43,833 nt of DNA, taken from positions 1-43,833 of the forward strand of contig JAGARW010000148.1 in the NCBI GenBank assembly GCA_017621975.1, in the 5' to 3' direction. The DNA is from Lachnospiraceae bacterium. Lineage in GTDB: Bacteria; Bacillota; Clostridia; Lachnospirales; Lachnospiraceae. The translations under genes were made by a program, and so were the position numbers. The notes below the pieces were generated by a model, which was not told the origin of the DNA, did no database searches, and was given only the letters and a program-made list of their open reading frames with translations. Positions 33,596 to 41,932 of the stretch are shown piece by piece. Each line of letters begins with the position of its first letter. The stretch's first letter is position 1.

Positions 33596-34500
33596 TGGGA
33601 AGGGATTGTAATAAAAGCAGCAGTATCAATGCTGCTTTTATTATATTGACCGCTTTTTTGCTGCTGCTTCTGTCAGGCTGTGCTTTTGTGCCGGGCGGCA
33701 GAGAGCCTTTCGGAGAAAAAACGTATTCGCAGAAGGAAGCGCAGGCAGTGTATGATCGGATCTGCGCAGAGCTTTTGCAGCGGGATGCGGAGGATATGGG
33801 CTATGTGATTTCCTGTATGACGGATGCGGCAGGAGACAACGTTACATTTTACAGGACAGAAGAATATACGGCAGTCTATGCCGAGGGAAGCAGTGGAGAA
33901 ATGCTGTGGTATGATGGATGCCTGTATCAAAAAAACGGAGATGGGCTTATATACAGAGAATTGACATGGGAAGATATGCATTTGAATGAAATGGCGGAAA
34001 AAATGTGGGAAGCGGGGCGTACACTGCTTGCGCAGCAGAGTGAAAATCTCACCTATAAGTATGTTCCGATGGCGGGCGATGCTCCGTTTCTGATAAAAGC
34101 AGAATATCCGGCGGAGCATTACCGGGACGGGAAACGGTATTCATCTTTTTCCGCTTCGCTGAAGGAAGATGGAAGCTGTGACAGCTTCCGCTTAGAATGG
34201 CAGTATGTGAAAAAAGAGGAAAACGGAACGTTTGCCACGAGCGTGCGTGGGATTGACTTTCAGCTATGGCAGGGTTCTGCCAGTCTGCAGGCGGAACGGA
34301 GGCTGTGGGCGTTTGGGTATGAATGCGGTCTGACGGATGAGAAGGTTCCGGCGCTTTCCGTCCAGGAAAAGGAACGGGAGTATTGCCGCAGTGTTATCGC
34401 CGGTATGGATTTTGATACGCTGAAGGGGCAGGCCTCATACAAAGGCGATTTGAATCTGCAATCTGTCATAGATCAGGAAATATTGGAATTTGTTGAATGA
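33592..34500 (+). CDS. Lipoprotein of unknown function coupled to the importer operon
   Basis: 302 residues from ATG 33592, overlapping the permease stop; ATG 33595 is the next codon. The lipoprotein signal ends at Cys30 (LSGC). The rest is soluble, with no domain I recognise: EKTYSQKEAQAVYDRICAEL, a strand-rich middle with MLWYDGCLYQKNGDGLIYREL, and a C-terminal QSVIDQEILEF. The layout resembles small surface lipoproteins. Coupling suggests a link to the importer, yet a terminator-like hairpin lies inside its first codons (33609-33643), so its expression may be attenuated relative to the permeases. Confidence 0.6.
   Translation: MMGRDCNKSSSINAAFIILTAFLLLLLSGCAFVPGGREPFGEKTYSQKEAQAVYDRICAELLQRDAEDMGYVISCMTDAAGDNVTFYRTEEYTAVYAEGSSGEMLWYDGCLYQKNGDGLIYRELTWEDMHLNEMAEKMWEAGRTLLAQQSENLTYKYVPMAGDAPFLIKAEYPAEHYRDGKRYSSFSASLKEDGSCDSFRLEWQYVKKEENGTFATSVRGIDFQLWQGSASLQAERRLWAFGYECGLTDEKVPALSVQEKEREYCRSVIAGMDFDTLKGQASYKGDLNLQSVIDQEILEFVE
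33609..33643 (+). terminator. Terminator-like hairpin inside a coding start
   Basis: A perfect 14-bp inverted repeat (TAATAAAAGCAGCA with TGCTGCTTTTATTA, loop GTATCAA) starting 17 bases after the lipoprotein start codon. The T-rich 3' arm and following TATATT give terminator character. It may end most transcripts of the importer operon when the lipoprotein is not being translated. Confidence 0.55.
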
Positions 34501-34531
34501 TAAGTCGGATGATGAAAGAACAGGAGTATTT

Positions 34532-34672
34532 AGTGTGAAAAATCACACTGATGCGCTGATTCTTCACACGGCTATTTGCGCCGAAGCGTCGCAAATGAGC
34601 CTTGATGCGACAACCGAAGTCGCCTGCGCGAACTTCGATTGCGCGATTCCTGCGCTACGCTTCGGAATGGAG
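34532..34672 (+). other. Hairpin array in front of ybaK
   Basis: Consecutive stems: AGTGTGA/TCACACT with an AAAA loop (34532-34549), ATTTGCG/CGCAAAT (34574-34596), GCGAC/GTCGC (34607-34623) and ATTCC/GGAAT (34646-34668). It ends in CGCTTCGGAATGGAG, which supplies the ribosome binding site. The layout parallels the leader at 3968-4102. An open frame runs through it but its coding value is doubtful. Confidence 0.55.
34635..34672 (+). repeat. Dispersed 38-bp repeat, copy 1
   Basis: Identical to 43011-43048 except for one base (G at 34652, A in the other copy). It runs from TCGATTGCGCGATTCC through CGCTTCGGAATGGAG and ends in the ribosome binding site of ybaK. Confidence 0.85.
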
Positions 34673-34678
34673 ATTTAT

Positions 34679-35161
34679 ATGTCAAAGAATAAGGAAATTA
34701 AGACGAACGCTATGCGGATTTTGGATAAAATGAAGATACCTTATACGCATCATACTTATGAATGCGATGAGTTCATAAACGGGATTCAGATTGCGGACAA
34801 GCTTTCGCTTCCGCATGAGCTTGTATACAAAACGCTTGTTACGGTCGGCAGCAGCAAAAATTATTTTGTATTTGTGATTCCGATCGAGAAAGAGATCGAT
34901 TTAAAAAAGGCGGCCAGAGCGGTAGGGGAAAAGGCGCTTTCGATGATTCCGGTGAAGGAGATCAACGCGGTAACGGGCTATATCAGAGGCGGCTGTACTG
35001 CGATCGGTATGAAAAAGCAGTACCGCACCTGCATCCAGCAGGATGCGCAGGGGCTTGAAAAAATCATTGTGAGCGGAGGCAGGATCGGTTCCCAGCTTGA
35101 GCTTGCGCCGGAGGATCTGCGCCGGGCAGCCGGAGCGGAATTTGCCGACGTAACGGACTGA
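34679..35161 (+). CDS. ybaK: YbaK/EbsC family aminoacyl-tRNA deacylase (Cys-tRNA(Pro) type)
   Basis: 160 residues from ATG 34679, served by the GGAG of the repeat; a longer in-frame reading back to 34490 only passes through the hairpin array. Single YbaK fold: NAMRILDKMKIPYTHHTYE, LVYKTLVTVGSSKNYFVFVIP, the Lys-rich DLKKAARAVGEKA, then GYIRGGCTAIGMKK (the GxxxP-like loop) and KIIVSGGRIGSQLELAPEDL. The enzyme removes wrongly attached amino acids such as Cys from tRNA(Pro). It acts alone in the cytoplasm and needs no operon partner. Confidence 0.9.
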   Translation: MSKNKEIKTNAMRILDKMKIPYTHHTYECDEFINGIQIADKLSLPHELVYKTLVTVGSSKNYFVFVIPIEKEIDLKKAARAVGEKALSMIPVKEINAVTGYIRGGCTAIGMKKQYRTCIQQDAQGLEKIIVSGGRIGSQLELAPEDLRRAAGAEFADVTD

Positions 35162-35223
35162 GAATCAAGCGAAATGCGTTTCAAAGTCTGTAAGTGACGC
35201 GAAGCAGCGGCGGGAGGAAATTT

Positions 35224-36288
35224 ATGAAAAAAAGTTTGACGGCGGCATTGCTGGCTTGCCTGCTTTTGTGGCTGTCGGTATGCGCTGGATGCACAGACAG
35301 CTCCGGGAGCGCAGCGGATGAAAAAAACGCCGATACGGCTGCTGTGTATGCGGAAAACGACATGGAAAAAGTACAGGAACTGACGATCGAGAGTTTGCTT
35401 GCGCTTTATGAGAACGGCGGACTTGACAGGAAGGCAGAGAAGGAAGGGCTGGACGGTTTTCTGCAATATCAGAATCTGAAACGAAAGGACAGCAGGGATA
35501 TGGACGAGTCGCTGACGGGGCTTTACGTATGCAGTCTGCCTTATGCCGATACGGATCCCGAAAGCGGAGAGACGCGGGAGAAAACGTATGAATTTCAGTT
35601 ATATTACTGGAAGCCGGAAACCGCGGAGGAATATGGATATAAAAAGAACGAGATCGACGATATTTTGCTGATGGAGACGGAAACAGGGGACGCGGTCGGT
35701 TTGTATCATTCGGACAGCAGATATACGACGACTGACGATCTGCGCGGTTTTCTGAAAAAGGAATACGGGATCGGGAAGTACTTGAACGTTTCATTACCAG
35801 AGGAATATACGTTTGGAGGCTATGAAGCGGATATGGCGTATTTTCCCGGCTGGCTGTTTGAGGGAGCTGCAAAGGAACCGGTGCACGGAGAATGGACGCC
35901 GGTATGCTGGTATGCGCCGGGTGGCGTTGGAAGAGCGGAGAACGGTCTTGATGTTTTGCAGTTCGAAGACGGCGAACTGACAGACGCATGCCTTTTGATG
36001 AATCATAGCGAGGCCATAGCCGGGGCTGAGAAGATTGAAAACTGCGAGGTTTCCGCCGTATTGATGGAATATGAGTTTGATTTGTTTACGGCGGCGGAGT
36101 GGGAAGAATATCTGAAAGAAAATCCGGATTCCGGGGAAGTAGAAACGGTTTCCCGCTATTGGTATATTTTCATGGGAAAGGAAGACTGTCCCGTTTATTA
36201 TGTTTTGTTTTTGCGTGAAGACCTGTTTTCCAGAGAAGAAGCGATCGAGACGGCGCGCATGGTCCGGTTTGCCGAGGACGCGTTTTAG
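35224..36288 (+). CDS. Lipoprotein of unknown function
   Basis: 354 residues from ATG 35224 with GGGAGG just upstream; an ATG-like start 30 bases earlier overlaps no ribosome binding site. The signal sequence ends at Cys23 in SVCAGC, an imperfect lipobox because Cys stands at position -3. The mature part is acidic and rich in Tyr and Trp, with FQLYYWKPETAEEYGY, LPEEYTFGGYEADMAYFPGW and SRYWYIFMGKEDCPVYYVLF. I recognise no domain. Its stop overlaps the stop of the convergent Rpn-type gene. It lies behind ybaK but probably is not functionally tied to it. Confidence 0.6.
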   Translation: MKKSLTAALLACLLLWLSVCAGCTDSSGSAADEKNADTAAVYAENDMEKVQELTIESLLALYENGGLDRKAEKEGLDGFLQYQNLKRKDSRDMDESLTGLYVCSLPYADTDPESGETREKTYEFQLYYWKPETAEEYGYKKNEIDDILLMETETGDAVGLYHSDSRYTTTDDLRGFLKKEYGIGKYLNVSLPEEYTFGGYEADMAYFPGWLFEGAAKEPVHGEWTPVCWYAPGGVGRAENGLDVLQFEDGELTDACLLMNHSEAIAGAEKIENCEVSAVLMEYEFDLFTAAEWEEYLKENPDSGEVETVSRYWYIFMGKEDCPVYYVLFLREDLFSREEAIETARMVRFAEDAF

Positions 36289-37193
36289 GACGGTGGCAGC
36301 CGTTTTGCAAACGCTTCGACAGAATCTGCCCTGGCGGCATCTATCAGCCATTGACCAAGAAGCTCCAGCGAGGTTTCGGACATGATTCTTTCATGGAGAG
36401 ACGCCGGGACAGGACCCAGTTTCTCTAAAAGAGAGAGAATATCTTCCGCTTTACCTTCTGCCTTTCCGAGTTCACGTTCGTCGGCGCGGATTTTTTTCAG
36501 TTCTTCCTCTTCGTTATATTCGAATATTGACATTGCAATGACCTCCGATCGCTGTTTTATCAGAAAATCTGCCAGAATATTTTCGCGGATGCATTCGGTA
36601 ACGGCGCGTTCCACGGCTTCTTCTAAAGGCAGCCGGGCGGCGTAGCTGCGGATGCGTTCAACGAACAGGCAGTATTCTTTTAGCGTAGCGCATTTTTCAA
36701 GCAGCTTCTTATTTTGACCGCTGCCCAGATTCAGCATAAGGACTTTTAATTCGAGTTCCGGTTCCGCAATTTCTTTTTCAAAGGAATCCGACAGACGCAG
36801 TATTTTTTGCTCCGGCTGTTTTCTCGTTCCGTTGTAAAATACAACGAATCTTGGAACGGGAATGCGTACGGGCTTTGAAGAATAGATGGATTCCATACGG
36901 ATGTAAGATTCAAGCTGCCGGGCAATATAGATCAGATTCCGCAGCGGCATATTGGGATTGTAAGTAGACTGCTGTTCATACAAATTAAGCTCTGCGTCTA
37001 AAAGAAAGGAAACGTCGTTTTTGACATTCATATAAATTGCATTTTCAAGCGTATACATCCGAAGCCTTTGCGGATCATGATAATCTGTTCCGTTCAGCGC
37101 GTTGTAGAGTGTCAAAAGTTCCTTTTTGTCTGCAAACAGCAGGCGGAATACCGTATCCTTGTGATTTCTGACTGCTTTATAATGTTTTTCCAT
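36285..37193 (-). CDS. Rpn / PD-(D/E)XK nuclease family transposase-like protein
   Basis: 302 residues. Opening words KDTVFRLLFADKKELLTLYNALNGTDYHDP, then DVSFLLDAELNLYEQQSTYNPNMPLRNLIYIARQ. The Asp ... Glu-x-Asn/Gln pattern around DAELNLYEQQ is the PD-(D/E)XK nuclease core of this family. Next comes PVPRFVVFYNG and a helical region ending EYNEEEELKKIRADERELGKAEGKAED, typical of the group. Related Rpn proteins cut DNA and promote recA-independent recombination, but they are not classical transposases and no inverted repeats flank this gene. AAAGGAG precedes ATG 37193. Confidence 0.82.
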   Translation of the reverse strand: MEKHYKAVRNHKDTVFRLLFADKKELLTLYNALNGTDYHDPQRLRMYTLENAIYMNVKNDVSFLLDAELNLYEQQSTYNPNMPLRNLIYIARQLESYIRMESIYSSKPVRIPVPRFVVFYNGTRKQPEQKILRLSDSFEKEIAEPELELKVLMLNLGSGQNKKLLEKCATLKEYCLFVERIRSYAARLPLEEAVERAVTECIRENILADFLIKQRSEVIAMSIFEYNEEEELKKIRADERELGKAEGKAEDILSLLEKLGPVPASLHERIMSETSLELLGQWLIDAARADSVEAFAKRLPPS

Positions 37194-37218
37194 AGCTGCT
37201 CCTTTCAGTTGTAGAGAT

Positions 37219-37249
37219 GCAGGAGCCGTTTTGTTTCAGAAGCTCCTGC
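37219..37249. other. Inverted repeat in the leader of the Rpn-type gene
   Basis: GCAGGAGC (37219-37226) and GCTCCTGC (37242-37249) with a 15-base spacer. On the minus strand it falls about 25-55 bases upstream of the start codon; on the plus strand it is followed by a T-rich run. Confidence 0.5.
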
Positions 37250-37423
37250 CGTTATTTTTGTGATTGTAAGCATAGAGTTTCTGAAATGAGGACAATCAGG
37301 AAACGTGACCGACGGTTGTCCTTCTGAGAAAAATAGAATAAAAGAAGTTTTAGAAATTATGCTTAAATTTATCATAGCACAGGAGATTTCGGATGGCAAC
37401 AGCCGTTTTGCATATTTTAGGCG

Positions 37424-37452
37424 GTGACAGGATTTTCAGAAAGCGTTATACT
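37424..37452 (+). promoter_or_regulatory. Promoter of the flavin reductase-rubredoxin gene
   Basis: GTGACA (37424-37429), a 17-base spacer and TATACT (37447-37452). Confidence 0.6.
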
Positions 37453-37518
37453 GAGAGTAAGCGGACGGGCGCAAACCGTAACGGACAAAAAAGAAAATGA
37501 AAACAGGAGGTATGTGAT

Positions 37519-38139
37519 ATGGATCAGAAGACAATGTATAAGCTGACGTACGGTCTCTTTGTACTGACGGCAAGTCAGGACGGAAAGGACAACGGCTGCA
37601 TCATCAACACGGCTGGACAGGTGACGAGCGAACCGAACCGGATCAGTATTGCCGTAAATAAGGCGAATCTGACGCACGATATGGTGCTTGCGACAGGTAA
37701 GTTTACCGTATCGGTGATCAGCGAGGCTGCGGATTTTTCGTTGTTCAAAAGATTCGGCTTCCAGTCGGGAAGAACGGTCGATAAATTTGAAGGATTTGCG
37801 GGCTTTTCCAAAGGAGAGAACGGAATCCCATATATTACGGAAGGAACGAACGGTTATCTGTCGGCGCAGGTAGAACAGAGCGTCGATCTCGGTTCCCATA
37901 CGCTGTTTATCGCGCGCGTAACGGATATGGAGGTGCTTGACGACGCTCCTTCCGCGACATACGGATATTATCAGAGCAATATCAAACCGAAGCCGGAAAA
38001 TACCGGAAAAACGCAGGACGGCAAGACGGTATGGCGCTGCCGGATATGCGGCTACGAATATGTGGGCGAAGAGCTGCCGGAGGATTTCATTTGTCCGATC
38101 TGTAAGCATCCGGCGTCCGATTTTGAGAAGGTAAAATAG
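37519..38139 (+). CDS. hrb: Flavin reductase-rubredoxin fusion (high-molecular-weight rubredoxin, Hrb type)
   Basis: 206 residues. Residues 1 to about 150 are a flavin-reductase-like FMN domain: YKLTYGLFVLTASQDGKDNGCIINTAGQVTSEPNRISIAVNKAN, LATGKFTVSVISE, and GSHTLFIARVTDMEVLDD. Residues about 170-206 are a short rubredoxin-like iron centre with Cys174, Cys177, Cys192 and Cys195 in WRCRICGYEY and DFICPICKHP. The 14-residue gap between the Cys pairs is short, like the rubredoxin tail of rubrerythrins. In Moorella such a protein moves electrons from NAD(P)H to flavodiiron proteins that reduce oxygen or NO. No flavodiiron gene is adjacent here. It is monocistronic. Confidence 0.88.
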   Translation: MDQKTMYKLTYGLFVLTASQDGKDNGCIINTAGQVTSEPNRISIAVNKANLTHDMVLATGKFTVSVISEAADFSLFKRFGFQSGRTVDKFEGFAGFSKGENGIPYITEGTNGYLSAQVEQSVDLGSHTLFIARVTDMEVLDDAPSATYGYYQSNIKPKPENTGKTQDGKTVWRCRICGYEYVGEELPEDFICPICKHPASDFEKVK

Positions 38140-38150
38140 AACGAAAAATA

Positions 38151-38196
38151 AGCGTGGACAGACGGCGTATTCCCGTTGGCTGTCCACGCTGTTTTT
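38151..38196 (+). terminator. Rho-independent terminator
   Basis: AGCGTGGACAG (38151-38161) pairs with CTGTCCACGCT (38180-38190); a smaller inner ACGG/CCGT stem extends it; TTTTT follows. Confidence 0.85.
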
Positions 38197-38331
38197 GCGT
38201 ATATATTTAAGAAACTATTAAACATTTTCCTATTTTACTTTTCAGATTTGTCATGTAAGATAAAATTATAAGAAGCCGGTCTGCAGGAAGCGGCGGATAG
38301 GTTGAAAAATCACTCTGGAATGGAGATTAAG

Positions 38332-39048
38332 ATGTCTGAACTGATTACGCTGAAAAACATATATAAAATCTATCATCCCGGCGAGAACGAGGTGCGCGCG
38401 CTGGACGATGTGAGCCTGAGCGTTGATGAAAACGAGTTTGTCGCGATTATCGGTCACTCCGGTTCCGGGAAATCGACGCTGATGAATGTACTGGGATGTC
38501 TGGACGAGCCGACGAGCGGAACATATATGCTGCACGGACAGGATGTGTCGCATCTGTCGGACGACGAACTTTCGGACATCCGTAATAAAGAGATCGGCTT
38601 TATTTTTCAGGGCTTTAATCTGATTCAGAATCTGACCGCGCTGGAAAACGTAGAATTGCCTCTGATCTACCGGAATGTGGGAAAAAAGCAGCGGGAAGCC
38701 CTTTCCCTTGCCGCCCTTACAAAGGTAGGGCTGGGAAGCCGGCTGACCCATAAGCCGTCCGAGATGAGCGGCGGGCAGCAGCAGCGCGTTGCGATCGCAA
38801 GAGCGATCGCTCAGGCGCCTCCTGTTATTCTGGCGGACGAGCCGACCGGAAATCTGGACTCTGTATCGACAAAGGAAATCATGGGAATTCTGCGTACGCT
38901 CCATCAGGAAGGCAGAACGGTTATTTTGATTACGCATGATAATGAAATTGCCGCGCAGGCAGAGCGGGTCATCAGGATCAAAGACGGGAAAATAGAATCG
39001 GACAGCAGAGCGGAAAGAGGCGAAGACGAAGAGCCGAATGGTATATAA
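38332..39048 (+). CDS. ABC transporter ATPase of a MacB-like exporter
   Basis: 238 residues from ATG 38332, with GGAGA upstream. One ABC domain of the LolD/MacB group: Walker A GHSGSGKST, the group-typical FIFQGFNLIQNLTALENVELPL, signature MSGGQQQRVAIARAI, Walker B VILADEPTGNLDS and H-loop LITHD. It would drive the FtsX-like permease encoded two genes downstream. Order ATPase, membrane fusion protein, permease is typical for Gram-positive three-part exporters. Substrate (peptide, antibiotic or lipid) unknown. Confidence 0.9.
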   Translation: MSELITLKNIYKIYHPGENEVRALDDVSLSVDENEFVAIIGHSGSGKSTLMNVLGCLDEPTSGTYMLHGQDVSHLSDDELSDIRNKEIGFIFQGFNLIQNLTALENVELPLIYRNVGKKQREALSLAALTKVGLGSRLTHKPSEMSGGQQQRVAIARAIAQAPPVILADEPTGNLDSVSTKEIMGILRTLHQEGRTVILITHDNEIAAQAERVIRIKDGKIESDSRAERGEDEEPNGI

Positions 39049-39095
39049 ATTTTATACACAGCTCTAAAGAATGGGAAAAGGGGAGAAGGGTCAGA

Positions 39096-40559
39096 ATGAA
39101 AAAAATTACGAAAAAAAAGAAATGGGTTGTGGCGGCGATAGCGGTTGTCGTGATCGGAGCGGTTGCCGCGAATACGGCGGCGAAGGGAAATACAGTTCCG
39201 ACGCTTCCGACTGTGGCGGTAACGCGCGGCGACGTGGAAACAAAAGTAACGGCGAGCGGTATCGTGGAAAGCGAAGAGGCAAAGGTCTATTATGCGCCGC
39301 TGAATGCAAAAGTGGCCCATGTTTCCGTCGAGCAGGGCGATTCCGTGAAACGCGGCGACGTGCTTTTGACTTATGATACCGAGGATTTGGAATTTACGCA
39401 GCGCGAGGGCGCGCTGGAGGCTTCCGCGAGCGAAAACAGTTATCTGAGCGCCATGTCGGAAAGCGATAAGCAGGAGAAGATATATAACGATTCGGTCGCG
39501 ACGCTTGAGATCGTGGAGACGTCGATCGACTGGCAGCAGGATCTGATCGACGACCTGAAAAATTATGTTACCGACGAAAAAAATAAAAAACGTCTGGAGC
39601 TGATCGATCAGAAATATCGTCTAAACAGACAGCAGAACGGCATAGCCGTCAATATGCAGATTCAGCCTGACGGGAAGATTACGGATTCCATGTACAGCGC
39701 CGATTATGAAGTGAGAAATAAGATCGCCGAGATCGATAAAAAGATCGAAGAACTGGATCTGAATGAAGAATTGACAGAGATCGAGCAGCAGATCGTGAAG
39801 GAACAGGAAAAGCTCGCCGATATGGAGGAATATAAGTCGGAGCTGAAGGCGGACCGCGATTCGGCGGAAAACAGCGTTCTGGACGCTCATAAAAAGAAAG
39901 AACTGGAAGCGATCGCGGAGAAAGCAAAGATTTCAGAGGAAAAGGCACAGGCGCATCTGGAAGAGGCTAAGGGCGGCATTGTCGCCGAGTTTAACGGCAT
40001 TGTCACGGAACTCAACGTATACGACGGATTTGTTACGGATCAGAGTTCTAAGCTGATGAAGGTGGAAAACAGCGAGAACGTAAGGGTAAATATTTCTCTT
40101 TCCAAGTATGATCTCGAAAAGGTTGCGGTCGGACAAAAGGCGGAAGTCGTTGTCGCGGGCAATACTTATCAGGGAACGGTAAGCAAGATCAATCATATGG
40201 CGCAGGCAAACGATTCCGGCACGAGACTCGTGACGGCACAGGTGCATATCGACGACGCCGATGAGAATATTTATCTGGGGATCGAAGGAAGAGTAACGAT
40301 CCATGCGCAAAAAGCGGAAAAAGTACTGACGGTTCCGTTTTCGGCGGTGAATACCGATCAGAACGGCGATTTCTGCTATGTGATCAAGGACGGAGTCGTG
40401 GAACGCAGGGCGGTTACGATCGGTCTGACGTCGGAAAATAACATGGAAGTGCTGGAAGGACTGGAAGAAGGAGAACAGATCATTACAGATACTTCCGCCG
40501 GCGTTGCGGAAGGTATGGAAGCGCAGGCATTACCCGCCGCGTCCGCTGAGACGGAATAA
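39096..40559 (+). CDS. HlyD/MacA-like membrane fusion protein
   Basis: 487 residues. One N-terminal membrane segment (about 10-25) anchors it. Then the barrel/lipoyl parts: VTRGDVETKVTASGIVESEE and KVAHVSVEQGDSVKRGDVLLTYDTEDL. A long coiled coil covers about 105-285 (Glu/Lys/Leu-rich, including EIDKKIEELDLNEELTEIEQQ). The second lipoyl half and beta-barrel follow: GGIVAEFNGIVTELNVYDG, VNISLSKYDLEKVAVGQKAEV, then the membrane-proximal VLTVPFSAVNTDQNGDFCYV. In Gram-positive cells it spans from the permease into the wall. The ribosome binding site includes AAAGGGGAGAAGGG. Confidence 0.88.
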   Translation: MKKITKKKKWVVAAIAVVVIGAVAANTAAKGNTVPTLPTVAVTRGDVETKVTASGIVESEEAKVYYAPLNAKVAHVSVEQGDSVKRGDVLLTYDTEDLEFTQREGALEASASENSYLSAMSESDKQEKIYNDSVATLEIVETSIDWQQDLIDDLKNYVTDEKNKKRLELIDQKYRLNRQQNGIAVNMQIQPDGKITDSMYSADYEVRNKIAEIDKKIEELDLNEELTEIEQQIVKEQEKLADMEEYKSELKADRDSAENSVLDAHKKKELEAIAEKAKISEEKAQAHLEEAKGGIVAEFNGIVTELNVYDGFVTDQSSKLMKVENSENVRVNISLSKYDLEKVAVGQKAEVVVAGNTYQGTVSKINHMAQANDSGTRLVTAQVHIDDADENIYLGIEGRVTIHAQKAEKVLTVPFSAVNTDQNGDFCYVIKDGVVERRAVTIGLTSENNMEVLEGLEEGEQIITDTSAGVAEGMEAQALPAASAETE

Positions 40560-40585
40560 AAACGCGCTTGGAAATGGAGATCATT

Positions 40586-41803
40586 ATGTCACAGATGTGG
40601 GAATATATTAAAATTGCCCTGATGAATATCAGAAGCAACAAAGGGCGTTCCATTCTGACGATGCTCGGCATTATTATCGGAATTTCCTCGGTCATTATGC
40701 TGATCGCGGTCGGAAACGGATTAAAAAGTCAGGTGAGCGCGGAACTTGATTCTATGGCGGGCGGGCAGGCTTATCTGCAGATCAGTCAGAGAAACGGAGA
40801 ACAGGACAATCTGTTTTTTACGGAAGAAGATTTTGAACTGATCAAAGAGAAGGTAGACCACATAAAGGGCGTAACGCCGTCGTGGAACATATGGGCGTCC
40901 GCGGAGGGGAGAAAGGGCAGCTTCGATGCGCTCATAAGCTCCGGCAGCGAGGCGCTTGCCTACGCGTCAAAAGAACCGATCGTAAAAGGAAGCTATTTTA
41001 CGAAAAACGATTACGACGCGGGAAGGCTGGTCGGGGTGATCCGGGAGAGCGCTGCGCTGCAGCTTTTCGGGAGTACGGACGTCGTCGGCGTTACGATAGA
41101 CCTTACGGTGTACAATGCGACGCGCGAAGTGACGATCGTCGGCGTCCGAAAGGACAGCGATACGAAGCTGATGAATATGCTGAACGGTTCCTATCTGGAG
41201 ATCGAGATGCCGATGACGGCGATGAACGAGTACGGCTTCTGGTTCGGCGATACGGACGGCGTCTATCTGTTTGCGGACAGCGCGGAACACTCGTCGCAGG
41301 CGGCGAAGGATGCGGTGCGCCTGCTGGAGGCAAAGTACGGGATCCGCGGGGAAAATCTGATCTCGATCGAGGATGCGAACGACAGCATTTCGGAGATCAG
41401 CTCTATTCTGGACTACATTACGATCTTTATTTCGTTTGTAGCGGCGATTTCCCTTTTGGTCGGCGGTATCGGCGTTATGAATATCATGCTCGTTTCCGTT
41501 ACGGAACGGACGCGCGAGATCGGTATCCGCAAAGCGCTCGGCGCAAGGACCTCGTCGATCATGCTGCAGTTTCTGTCCGAGTCGGCGATTATCACGCTCG
41601 TGGGCGGTCTGCTCGGGATCGCGCTCGGCGTCTCCGGCGCGGTCTTTCTCTGCTCGCTTGTCGGCTTCTCGGCGTCGATCAGCCTTAGTGTGATTCTGAT
41701 CGCGACGCTGTTTTCTTCAGGCGTCGGCCTGTTTTTTGGAATTTATCCGGCGCGGAAGGCGGCGAAGTTAAATCCGATCGAAGCGCTTCGGTTTATGTCG
41801 TAA
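40586..41803 (+). CDS. FtsX-like permease of a MacB-type exporter
   Basis: 405 residues from ATG 40586; GGAGA stands just before, and a TTG at 40568 is rejected. Four membrane segments: one near residues 20-45 (SILTMLGIIIGISSVIMLIAVG), then a large extracellular MacB_PCD domain (about 50-275), then three segments around YITIFISFVAAISLLVGGIGVMNIML, LSESAIITLVGGLLGIALGV and ILIATLFSSGVGLFFGIYPA. The motif VTERTREIGIRKALGA is the family signature. It completes the ATPase-adaptor-permease trio, and a terminator follows. Confidence 0.9.
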   Translation: MSQMWEYIKIALMNIRSNKGRSILTMLGIIIGISSVIMLIAVGNGLKSQVSAELDSMAGGQAYLQISQRNGEQDNLFFTEEDFELIKEKVDHIKGVTPSWNIWASAEGRKGSFDALISSGSEALAYASKEPIVKGSYFTKNDYDAGRLVGVIRESAALQLFGSTDVVGVTIDLTVYNATREVTIVGVRKDSDTKLMNMLNGSYLEIEMPMTAMNEYGFWFGDTDGVYLFADSAEHSSQAAKDAVRLLEAKYGIRGENLISIEDANDSISEISSILDYITIFISFVAAISLLVGGIGVMNIMLVSVTERTREIGIRKALGARTSSIMLQFLSESAIITLVGGLLGIALGVSGAVFLCSLVGFSASISLSVILIATLFSSGVGLFFGIYPARKAAKLNPIEALRFMS

Positions 41804-41811
41804 AGAAAAAT

Positions 41812-41849
41812 GCCCCGTTGGCAATAATGCCGGCGGGGCTTGCTTTTTT
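41812..41849 (+). terminator. Terminator of the exporter operon
   Basis: GCCCCG (41812-41817) with CGGGGC (41834-41839) and, inside, GGCA/TGCC with loop ATAA; a run of six T follows at 41844-41849. Confidence 0.85.
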
Positions 41850-41850
41850 G

Positions 41851-41906
41851 ATTTCATAGGAAATTACTCCATTTTGTTTTGTATGAAAGTTGTGTTCCTA
41901 TGAAAT
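41851..41906. repeat. 12-bp perfect inverted repeat
   Basis: ATTTCATAGGAA (41851-41862) and TTCCTATGAAAT (41895-41906) enclose 32 AT-rich bases. It lies directly between the exporter terminator and the cloverleaf element. It could be the end of a small vanished or miniature element, or the base of an RNA stem. Confidence 0.6.
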
Positions 41907-41932
41907 AAAAAAGCCCTCCGGGCAGGATCGCA

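Noticed and set aside
36285..37193. Insertion sequence around the Rpn-type gene
   Set aside because: No terminal inverted repeats or target duplications flank the gene; the family is often called transposase but does not behave as a simple IS.
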